A DNA stretch of 13,790 nt from Planctomycetaceae bacterium (GTDB lineage Bacteria > Planctomycetota > Planctomycetia > Pirellulales > Thermoguttaceae). Within the stretch, counting starts at the first letter, position 1. Each line of letters starts with the position of its first letter. The position numbers and the translations under genes were made by a program. Positions 7,569-13,790 of this stretch are shown here, in pieces. The DNA lies in NCBI GenBank assembly GCA_031259095.1, contig JAIRLW010000339.1:1-13790 (forward strand), given 5' to 3'. The notes under the pieces are model-generated. The model did not search any database. It was not told the DNA's origin and saw nothing but the letters and a program-made list of their open reading frames with translations.

Positions 7569-7664
7569 TTTAGGCAACTTCTAAAAACTCATTTTTTGAT
7601 CGACCGAACTCGACTAAAATCGATTTTAGTTTGTGAAGAAATCAGTTTTTAGAAGGTTCCCTTT
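7569..7664. repeat. TCGA-phased palindromic element, copy 4 (truncated core)
   Basis: The ends are well preserved: TTTAGGCAACTTCTAAAAACT on the left, and AGTTTTTAGAAGGTTCCCTTTA on the right as its inverted match. Only three TCGA units remain, at 7600, 7610 and 7620 (10-bp spacing). The right half of the core is replaced by TTTGTGAAGAAATC. Preserved ends around a variable core support a defined element rather than random low complexity. Confidence 0.75.
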
Positions 7665-7677
7665 ACTCATTTTTTGA

Positions 7678-7920
7678 TTAGGATTTGTGCAAGCGATGCC
7701 GGCGTATAAAATTGTCCTTTCTTGCGGCGGGAATATTTGCCCGATTCTCTTCTTGAGCAGCCATCTCTTCATCATGCTTAAATTCAATAAAAAGGTTTTC
7801 GTGCAGAAAATCGATATTGCCCTCTTCAAGTTCGCCGGTCTTGTCAACATAGACAAAATGATTCGACCTGATTTTCTTGAAATCAGCGTAATCGTCGGAC
7901 TTCTCTCTCGGTATTCTCAA
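7678..7920 (-). pseudogene. Remnant of an AAA-ATPase-like / PD-(D/E)XK family protein
   Basis: A reading frame of about 80 codons with no ATG start (first candidate is TTG at 7920) and no Shine-Dalgarno. Residues 11-32 (YADFKKIRSNHFVYVDKTGE) strongly resemble the conserved N-terminus of the AAA-ATPase-like/DUF1703 family, in which 'F..IR...yvYVDKT' precedes the ATP-binding region. Here the ATPase region is missing. The next recognisable piece is LFIEFKHDEEMAAQEEN, which resembles the E-x-K core of the family's C-terminal PD-(D/E)XK nuclease-like domain. After that a second minus-strand frame (7626-7856) continues with plausible sequence (QERTILYAGIA), suggesting an added frameshift. I infer a gene that lost its middle by deletion and then decayed. 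The match is from memory of the family; an expressed small protein cannot be excluded. Confidence 0.5.
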
Positions 7921-7976
7921 AGGTTAATAAAATAGACAATTACTTCGATTTCGATCGAATTTATCCTATTTCGTTC

Positions 7977-9395
7977 CTAAAATTCAAATTTGATACCGGA
8001 GAGAATATACCAACCTCGTCTTAGTCTTCTTTCCTGAGCAATATAACTATCGTTTTCCATAATAAATGCGCCGTACCATTGCAAAAAACGGTTGAAATTC
8101 CAGCCGACTTTTGCCAGTAAACGGCGGTTGACAAGATCATGTTGCGGATAATCCAGACGATTTAATTGTTCAGGATAAAATTCACCGTAATTCAAATCAA
8201 AAAGAATATTATCGAAACTATAATTAAGGTCAATATAATAACCGAAACCGCTTATCGGAACACCGTCTGCTTTATTAATTTGACGATAATAGATACTTTT
8301 TTCCCAAAAAATATTTGCAGGATTAAAAGAGCGTCTCAACCCGTATTCATCGTAAATTCCTTCCGCCGACAGAGTCCAATTTCCGAAACGAACAGCGGCG
8401 TCCAAGCCGACATGATTTTTGTACTCTTTCATTTCTTCGGAGCCGATTCCGTCCTGATAAAGACCGCTAATACCCCATTGAAAACATCCGAAATTCATTC
8501 CGATTCGACCGATTACTGCTTTCATGGAATTGGTATCCAACCCGGTACATCCGTTGACGGCGGCAATATCCATTTCCCAAACCGACGGAGTCCAACGAAA
8601 AAGAAATCCGGTTTGCCGCCACAAAATAGATTCCGTCCGAATAAACGGAGCATCCGTTTTCGCATTGCTCATCAATGGAACAAGGCAACGACCAAAAGGC
8701 GTTTCAAATTTTCCGGCACGAAATTCGGTATCCTGCCATTTCCATGACACATAGAGTTGCGAAATTTCGAAAGAGTCAATCTTATAATTCGCCGCATACG
8801 ATTGACGTTCGGAATTGTTTAAGTAGATATTTTTATCATACGGCTGATTCAGATAAAATTCGCCGTTGAGTTGTATGCTGGAAGGTTGAAGATCGAGTTT
8901 GATTTTCGGCGTGAGAATCGACTCAACGCCAAAAACTGCTTCACCGCCGCTCCATTGGATTCGCTGATCATTCCGGTAATAAGCGCGAGCCAGAATTCCA
9001 AGTTCGGCTTCTCCGTTTTGAAAACGATATTGAAGTGTTCGCGGCGACTCAAAGCATTGTCCTAACAGACTTTGCTGATAAAATGGGAAAGAAGGATAAG
9101 AAGGGGGGGGGGGGGGTAAAGAGGGAAAATATGCGGAAAGAAAACCGGTCTGTTGACCGGACAAATCAGTTTCTTCTGAATACAAAAACCCAGAATCCAA
9201 TTCGATTACCGCAAAACAGCAAGAAACCCAAATTATTGCCAAAAAAGACCGAATTTTTTCACTTTTCGCAAAAATCAGGCAAATATCCAAAACAAAACCG
9301 CAAAATCCGTTTCTTTCCTTGCAAGCCAAAACGAACTTTTTCGACGGATTATTTTTTCCGGACCGAAACGGTTTTTTGATAGACTTGTTGTACAT
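7977..9395 (-). CDS. Outer-membrane porin-like beta-barrel protein with poly-C tract
   Basis: A 472-aa product. The long N-terminus has a charged start, two hydrophobic stretches (about 31-44 and 48-66; IRSFLAIIWVSCCFAVIEL is the likelier signal sequence) and a proline run at codons 94-98. Then comes a barrel-like series of alternating Tyr/Trp/Phe strands. Porin-type features are LYVSWKWQDTEFRAGKFETP and FGR (about 213-235), repeated GNWTLSAEGIYDEY-style strands and a final strand ending in Phe (SGIKFEF), the usual signal for BAM-dependent insertion. Phosphate-selective porin O/P-like proteins are the nearest remembered family. The start is uncertain: ATG 9395 has no Shine-Dalgarno, and a start nearer the second hydrophobic segment is possible. 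The five Pro codons are encoded by 14 consecutive C, and a one-base change in either direction gives an early stop, so expression may switch on and off. The frame is intact as given. Confidence 0.8.
   Translation of the reverse strand: MYNKSIKKPFRSGKNNPSKKFVLACKERNGFCGFVLDICLIFAKSEKIRSFLAIIWVSCCFAVIELDSGFLYSEETDLSGQQTGFLSAYFPSLPPPPPSYPSFPFYQQSLLGQCFESPRTLQYRFQNGEAELGILARAYYRNDQRIQWSGGEAVFGVESILTPKIKLDLQPSSIQLNGEFYLNQPYDKNIYLNNSERQSYAANYKIDSFEISQLYVSWKWQDTEFRAGKFETPFGRCLVPLMSNAKTDAPFIRTESILWRQTGFLFRWTPSVWEMDIAAVNGCTGLDTNSMKAVIGRIGMNFGCFQWGISGLYQDGIGSEEMKEYKNHVGLDAAVRFGNWTLSAEGIYDEYGLRRSFNPANIFWEKSIYYRQINKADGVPISGFGYYIDLNYSFDNILFDLNYGEFYPEQLNRLDYPQHDLVNRRLLAKVGWNFNRFLQWYGAFIMENDSYIAQERRLRRGWYILSGIKFEF
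9103..9116 (-). repeat. 14-nt poly-G/C tract inside the porin gene (candidate phase-variation tract)
   Basis: Fourteen consecutive G on the plus strand, C on the coding strand, encoding Pro94-98. With 13 C the frame runs into TAG about 14 codons past the tract; with 15 C it reaches TGA about 18 codons past it. The present length keeps the barrel in frame. Homopolymers this long are typical of slipped-strand contingency loci, but they are also prone to sequencing error. Confidence 0.75.
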
Positions 9396-9587
9396 TGATT
9401 GTTTTGAAACTATTCACACAGAGGAACAAAGGTTGCGTCGATGTTAAGCCAACGATGAATCACTTTGCGAAGAATAAGAAAAATTTAAATTCGAAACAAG
9501 ACCAATTTTTAGATTTTTTTCCAAGCAATTTATCTACTATAATTGTTCCACATTTTTGGGGATGATTGTTTATATCAAAAAATCAAG
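9396..9587. other. Intergenic region upstream of the porin gene
   Basis: About 190 AT-rich bases with no gene, presumably holding the porin promoter on the minus strand. The best pair I see is TTGTTT, 17 bp, TATTCT, which is too weak to call. Past 9588 the gap is filled by repeats. Confidence 0.4.
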
Positions 9588-9749
9588 AGGTAGGCGATGT
9601 TTCGCCGAAACGTTTCCTATCTTTTGTCCCAACAGTCCTTATTGTCCCATTTGTCCCTAACATTTTTCAGTGAAGGGACATTAGGGGACAACATTTTGCA
9701 TGATCAACTGCTAAATGTAAGCGGCCTTTTGGCAAAAGGTCGCCTACCT
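9588..9749. repeat. Composite inverted element: CGCCTACCT motifs facing each other around a GTCCC array
   Basis: AGGTAGGCG at 9588-9596 and CGCCTACCT at 9741-9749 form perfect 9-bp inverted ends. The similarity extends inward: TTCGGCGAAACATCGCCTACCT in reverse on the left, TTTGGCAAAAGGTCGCCTACCT on the right. Between them lies the GTCCC/GGGAC array. The 86-codon frame crossing this region (9597-9857) has repeat-derived sequence and is not regarded as a gene. Confidence 0.55.
9624..9692. repeat. GTCCC 9-bp-phased inverted element, copy 1
   Basis: GTCCC or GTCCT occurs at 9626, 9635, 9644 and 9653, exactly 9 bp apart. GGGAC occurs at 9675 and 9685 in the facing arm. The arms can pair (TTGTCCC against GGGACAA) around a TTTTTCAGTGAA loop. 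The same design recurs at 11021-11105. A further degenerate stretch with GTTCC and GTCCC lies at about 9769-9792. Confidence 0.7.
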
Positions 9750-9937
9750 GATATTTACCCGCCAATTTCCCATTTGTTCCTGAAGTCCCTAAAATTTCCC
9801 TCCCCCGTTGAATTTGATCGAACAACGGATAAAATAATAGCGATTGAAAAAAATTGAATTCGGATATTAAGTGGACAAATGTTATGAGCATAGGTCAGAG
9901 ATATTCGAGACAATTTTTATTTAACTCATTCCTCTAA

Positions 9938-10984
<1,047 letters not shown>

Positions 10985-11020
10985 CGCTTCAATTTGAATC
11001 ACAGGAGTTTTTTATTAAAG

Positions 11021-11105
11021 AATTATTGTCCCATTTGTCCCTAATGTCTCTACACTCAAGATTTTAGGGACTTTGGGGACAATAAGGACTAAAGGGACAA
11101 TAATT
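11021..11105. repeat. GTCCC 9-bp-phased inverted element, copy 2 (possible bidirectional terminator)
   Basis: The ends are a perfect 12-bp inverted repeat, AATTATTGTCCC and GGGACAATAATT. The left arm has GTCCC at 11028 and 11037 and GTCTC at 11046. The right arm has GGGAC at 11067, 11076 and 11094 and AGGAC at 11085, all 9 bp apart within each arm. It fills most of the 137-bp gap between the convergent gap and nfeD-like genes. A transcript from either strand would form a long imperfect hairpin, so a terminator role is plausible. The same array also occurs at 9624-9692, so it is a dispersed repeat first of all. Confidence 0.75.
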
Positions 11106-11121
11106 TTGCAAGATAAATTTG

Positions 11122-11691
11122 TTATGCAAACGGATCATCAATAGTCGGTTCCTGTTCTGTTTTATTTGTTGCCGTTTTTTCGGGAACATCCACTGAAGCA
11201 GTAACTTTTCGGACGAGTATATTGATTCCGTCCACGCTTGTAATAATAACATTGTCGCCGAGTTCGATTGATTCCGATTCACTGATCGCGTTGAGTCGTT
11301 TTCCGTCGATTTCAATTTGTCCGCTGAGCATCATTTTGCTTCGCGCCACGCCTTGTTTTCCGATAAGTTGTTTGAGAGCAATAAGTTCCGTGTTTGGTTG
11401 CAATGCAGGGTCTTCTTCCGGTTGAAGGAGAATACGGTGTCCTATGAAGGTGTTGGACCAAATTTTGAAGGCAAACCAAAGAAAAACAGGAATACTAACC
11501 GCCACGCCCAACATAAAAAATCCGCCAAACAACGGACTACTCTGAAATGCGAGAACAATACTGGCAAGCAACATGGTTGCCGACAGAAACGCCAGAATAC
11601 CGCCGGAAGGAACAAATATTTCCAAAACGGCAAAAAATAAAGACAATCCAAGAAAAATCGAAGCCCAAAACCAAAAATCCATTGTTATCAT
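11122..11691 (-). CDS. NfeD-like membrane protein (short form)
   Basis: A 189-aa inner-membrane protein from ATG 11691 (MITMDFWFW); ATG 11682 is also possible. Three hydrophobic helices (FWFWASIFLGLSLFFAVLEI, GGILAFLSATMLLASIVLAF and GFFMLGVAVSIPVFLWFAFK) precede a C-terminal OB-fold typical of NfeD. The fold shows LIGKQGVARSKMMLSGQIEI, DGKRLNAISESESIELGD and VIITSVDGINILVRKV. There is no ClpP-like serine protease domain, so this is the short class, which in other bacteria works with SPFH/flotillin-type partners; none is visible here. A longer frame back to TTG 11787 exists, but its first bases are the -35 box of a good promoter, so I chose the internal ATG. The acidic C-terminal tail (EQEPTIDDPFA) is poorly conserved in the family. 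The gene diverges from the PilT gene and converges on gap. Confidence 0.85.
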   Translation of the reverse strand: MITMDFWFWASIFLGLSLFFAVLEIFVPSGGILAFLSATMLLASIVLAFQSSPLFGGFFMLGVAVSIPVFLWFAFKIWSNTFIGHRILLQPEEDPALQPNTELIALKQLIGKQGVARSKMMLSGQIEIDGKRLNAISESESIELGDNVIITSVDGINILVRKVTASVDVPEKTATNKTEQEPTIDDPFA

Positions 11692-11758
11692 TCTAAACGT
11701 TAAAATACGGAAATTCCTATACCGACAACATTGCCAAAGTAAAGGTAAAAGTATTAAA

Positions 11759-11787
11759 ATATTAAAACCAACCCGATACGTTGTCAA
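11759..11787 (-). promoter_or_regulatory. Sigma70-like promoter of the nfeD-like gene
   Basis: On the minus strand TTGACA (11787-11782) matches the -35 consensus exactly, followed by a 17-bp spacer and TAATAT (11764-11759). A start near 11752 would give a 5' UTR of about 60 nt before ATG 11691. It is the best promoter match I found in the window. Confidence 0.6.
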
Positions 11788-11827
11788 TCTATCTGTTTTA
11801 TTTTCCTTATAAACACTTCAAAATCCT

Positions 11828-12976
11828 ATGTCTGTTGATATTAGTACCTTAACGGAACGTTTTGTCAAAAAGAAAAAAGAATACGAACTTGACAAACTTT
11901 ACCGTGCGTTGGTCAAACTTGAAGGGAGCGATTTACATTTGAAGGTTGATCGTCCGCCGTTTGTACGAATCAAGGGTGAACTCCGAAATTTGGAACGGGG
12001 ACCGATTGACGATGAAGAAATGACGCGTCTCATTCTTCCCACAATGGACGAGCGTAACCGGAAAATCCTGAATGATACCGGCGGAGCGGACTTTTCACAC
12101 CAATGTGAAGTGGACGGCGTTCCGTGGCGGTTTCGAGTTAATGTGTTACAACAGATGGGACATCTTGGTTTGGTGGCGCGGCGTATCAACAATTTTATTC
12201 CTGATCTGGAAAAGTTACACATTCCGCCGTCGCTTTATGAACTTTGTAAATTTTCTCAGGGCATGATTCTTTTGGCGGGTGTTACCGGTTCGGGAAAAAG
12301 TACGACCATTGCCTCAATGCTTAATTGGGTGAATCGGCATTACCGTAAACATATCTTGACGCTTGAAGACCCGATTGAGTTTCTTTTTACGGACGATAAA
12401 TGTTTAATCAATCAACGTGAAATCGGACAAGATGTTATTGATTTTAGTATTGGTATGAAACATGCGGTTCGTGAAGACCCGGACGTGATGCTTGTTGGCG
12501 AAATGCGTGATCGGGAAACATTCGAAACAGCAATTCATGCGGCAGAAACAGGACACCTTGTATTTGGAACCATTCACGCTTCATCGGCGCCGAGTACGAT
12601 TGGGCGTATTCTTGACCTTTTCCCCTCCTCCATGCACAAGGCAATTCGTAGTGCGTTGGCGTTTAATATGAAAGGTATTGTTGCTCAAAAACTGTTACCA
12701 TCGTGTATGCCGGGAGTTTCGCGGGTTCCGACCATTGAAGTGATGATTTTCAATGCCACTGTACGAAAATTGATTCTCGAAGAAAAAGACGCCAAATTAT
12801 CCGATGCGATACGAATTGGAGTTTTGGAAGGAATGCAAGACTTTACGATGAGTCTCAAAGACCTTGTTCAAATGAAAAAAATTGATCGTGCCACCGCATT
12901 TGAAGTTGCGCCCAATGTGGAATCGCTTAAAATGGCGCTCAAAGGAATCGAAGTCAAAGAACCTGGTATTTTATAA
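11828..12976 (+). CDS. pilT: PilT-type ATPase (type IV pilus retraction / secretion ATPase family)
   Basis: A 382-aa cytosolic hexameric ATPase of the PilT/GspE family, PilT-like by its length and by lacking a GspE/PilB N-terminal extension. The N-terminal PAS-like domain contains SDLHLKVDRPPFVRIKGEL. Walker A is GVTGSGKST (151-159). The Asp box is LEDPIEF (from 179), Walker B is DVMLVGEMRD (219-228) and the His box is TGHLVFGTIHAS (from about 242). At about 327 the usual AIRNLIREG retraction motif appears as AIRIGVLEGMQDF, a noticeable divergence. Tetracysteine zinc-binding sites of GspE are absent. ATG 11828 is used; there is no Shine-Dalgarno. No pil genes adjoin it, though a secretin lies about 7 kb away on the other strand. 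It could drive pilus retraction or serve a planctomycete-specific pilus/secretion system; the gene symbol is by family. Confidence 0.9.
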   Translation: MSVDISTLTERFVKKKKEYELDKLYRALVKLEGSDLHLKVDRPPFVRIKGELRNLERGPIDDEEMTRLILPTMDERNRKILNDTGGADFSHQCEVDGVPWRFRVNVLQQMGHLGLVARRINNFIPDLEKLHIPPSLYELCKFSQGMILLAGVTGSGKSTTIASMLNWVNRHYRKHILTLEDPIEFLFTDDKCLINQREIGQDVIDFSIGMKHAVREDPDVMLVGEMRDRETFETAIHAAETGHLVFGTIHASSAPSTIGRILDLFPSSMHKAIRSALAFNMKGIVAQKLLPSCMPGVSRVPTIEVMIFNATVRKLILEEKDAKLSDAIRIGVLEGMQDFTMSLKDLVQMKKIDRATAFEVAPNVESLKMALKGIEVKEPGIL

Positions 12977-12992
12977 AAAATTGCCGATTGTT

Positions 12993-13036
12993 TCACCTTT
13001 TTGGGTGAGAGTAATTATTTGGGTGAGAGTAATTAT
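12993..13036. repeat. 18-bp tandem duplication with a small hairpin after the PilT gene
   Basis: TTGGGTGAGAGTAATTAT occurs twice in direct succession (13001-13018 and 13019-13036), with no mismatch. Immediately before it, TCACC-TTTTTG-GGTGA (12993-13008) forms a 5-bp hairpin that could act as a weak terminator for the PilT gene. The duplication provides a second copy of the right arm. It is probably a recent slippage event. Confidence 0.55.
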
Positions 13037-13091
13037 TGACGTCTAATACTCAAGAGGCGATTCTTTGGTTATGATGGGGTTAATAAACATC

Positions 13092-13112
13092 GACCGTTAC
13101 TTGCCGACGGTC
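13092..13112 (-). terminator. Candidate hairpin terminator after flgL
   Basis: GACCGT (13092-13097) pairs perfectly with ACGGTC (13107-13112) across a 9-nt loop, 21 bp beyond the flgL stop. On the minus strand the next bases are GATGTTTATTAA, only weakly T-rich, so it is a poor intrinsic terminator. Confidence 0.3.
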
Positions 13113-13133
13113 ATCAGAATTTCAAGACGAACT

Positions 13134-13790
13134 TTAAAGATAATTCAGTAACGACATTTGAAGCGTTGCGCTGGTAACTTGCATGGACGCCTGATAAGCG
13201 AGTTGTTGCGCCATATAATTAAGTGAAACATCTGAGAAATCAATTCGTAATGTCGAGTTGAGAGTTGTTTCGTACTGAACATTTTCATCGGCTAAACGGA
13301 GTTGTACGTTATCGAGGCTGTTCAGCATCACGCCAATTGATGCACGCGAACCGTCAAGCCGTTCAACTGCCGTATCAAGAAGTTGAGTCGCCCGTTCCAT
13401 TTCACGCGTGTCGTTCTTTTCCATCGCAACCTGTAACCGAATTAATGCATTGAAAAGAGAATCCGTTTCCAATGGGTTCGGATCATTGCCTTTCAAAATA
13501 CTGTCCGTACCGCCAGTCATTGTTGCGGAATTTAACGCGACCAACCCGCTGCCGTTGCTCGGAAGTCCGTCAGGATTGGTTCCATTTTGAACATCAAACA
13601 TCGACCGAACCGTCGCCGACGCTTGATTTTGGAAGAGATTGACTAAATCGTTTGCCGTCGTTACGCCGGATTCAATCGAAAATCGCAACGTTTTCGACGC
13701 CGCATCGTACACAAAACTCGGCGGCGTTCCTTCAATCAATTCAATATTGACTCCGTTCGCATAAGTTCCAACACTTTTTGCAGTAACAAG
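13134..13790 (-). CDS. flgL: Flagellar hook-associated protein FlgL, C-terminal part (runs off right edge)
   Basis: 218 codons before TAA are visible and the N-terminus lies beyond the window. FlgL (HAP3) forms the hook-filament junction with FlgK and is exported by the flagellar type III apparatus. The last 100 residues show the flagellin-type C-terminal helical domain: FNALIRLQVAMEKNDTREM, LDTAVERLDGSRASIGVMLN, then NYMAQQLAYQASMQVTSATL and the ending SLLNYL, as usual for FlgL. Upstream, VTAKSVGTYANGVNIEL and RFSIESGVTTANDLVNLF resemble the hook-IN (flagellin hook insertion) motif found in larger FlgL/flagellin proteins. Ordinary flagellin FliC is the main alternative, but the hook-IN segment plus the SLLNYL end favour FlgL. 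It shows that the organism probably has a flagellate stage. FlgK would be expected beyond the right edge. Confidence 0.85.
   Translation of the reverse strand, partial: LVTAKSVGTYANGVNIELIEGTPPSFVYDAASKTLRFSIESGVTTANDLVNLFQNQASATVRSMFDVQNGTNPDGLPSNGSGLVALNSATMTGGTDSILKGNDPNPLETDSLFNALIRLQVAMEKNDTREMERATQLLDTAVERLDGSRASIGVMLNSLDNVQLRLADENVQYETTLNSTLRIDFSDVSLNYMAQQLAYQASMQVTSATLQMSLLNYL

Noticed and set aside
8166..8747. 193-codon plus-strand frame opposite the porin gene
   Set aside because: It is antisense to a gene with clear beta-barrel composition and has no recognisable domains; it is a chance open frame.
9597..9857. 86-codon plus-strand frame upstream of gap
   Set aside because: It lies across the CGCCTACCT and GTCCC repeats, its translation is repeat-derived, and it has no Shine-Dalgarno or family resemblance.
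11692..11787. N-terminal extension of the nfeD-like protein from TTG
   Set aside because: It begins exactly at a consensus -35 box, lacks a Shine-Dalgarno, and the translated segment does not resemble NfeD, whose helices begin after ATG 11691.
11781..11813. TTGTCA and TATAAA as a plus-strand promoter for the PilT gene
   Set aside because: The spacing is about 21 bp and TTGTCA is just the opposite strand of the nfeD -35 box.

Overview
The window looks like chromosomal DNA from a moderately low-GC (roughly low 40s %, estimated by eye) diderm bacterium, most probably a planctomycete of the Pirellulales/Thermoguttaceae kind. The reasons are an oversized secretin with a Pro/Ala-rich, helical-repeat N-terminus, a secreted discoidin-like protein running into a planctomycete-style 'PD40/hydrazine-synthase-alpha-like' region, a PilT-type ATPase, a FlgL with hook-IN-like sequence, generally weak Shine-Dalgarno signals and long intergenic gaps. 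This assignment is inference; no rRNA or marker phylogeny is possible here.

Layout. 1-1198 (-): 5' part of a secreted protein running off the left edge. 1483-5079 (-): 1198-aa secretin. 5658-6410 (-): Cys-rich lipoprotein. 6839-7402 (+): orotate phosphoribosyltransferase (pyrE). 7678-7920 (-): remnant of an AAA-ATPase-like/PD-(D/E)XK protein. 7977-9395 (-): outer-membrane porin-like barrel with a 14-base homopolymer near its 5' end. 9968-10984 (+): type I glyceraldehyde-3-phosphate dehydrogenase (gap). 11122-11691 (-): short NfeD-type membrane protein with a good sigma70-like promoter. 11828-12976 (+): PilT-type ATPase. 13134-13790 (-): C-terminal part of FlgL, running off the right edge.

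The genes do not form one pathway or long operon; most are single transcription units separated by 130-580 bp. Cell-envelope and surface functions dominate: secretin, PilT, FlgL, porin, lipoprotein and NfeD. Two housekeeping genes (pyrE, gap) sit among them.

The most striking content is between the genes. Three families of short dispersed inverted repeats fill the gaps. (i) About 95-110 bp elements in which TCGA recurs exactly every 10 bp (up to seven times) around a palindromic centre, bounded by inverted ends of the type AGGGAACTTCTAAAAA; four copies. (ii) Elements built from GTCCC every 9 bp facing GGGAC every 9 bp; two full copies plus fragments. (iii) A CGCCTACCT-ended motif, three copies, two of which face each other around a type-ii element. 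The second notable signal is the poly-C tract in the porin gene: gain or loss of one base leads to an early stop, as expected of a phase-variable contingency gene.
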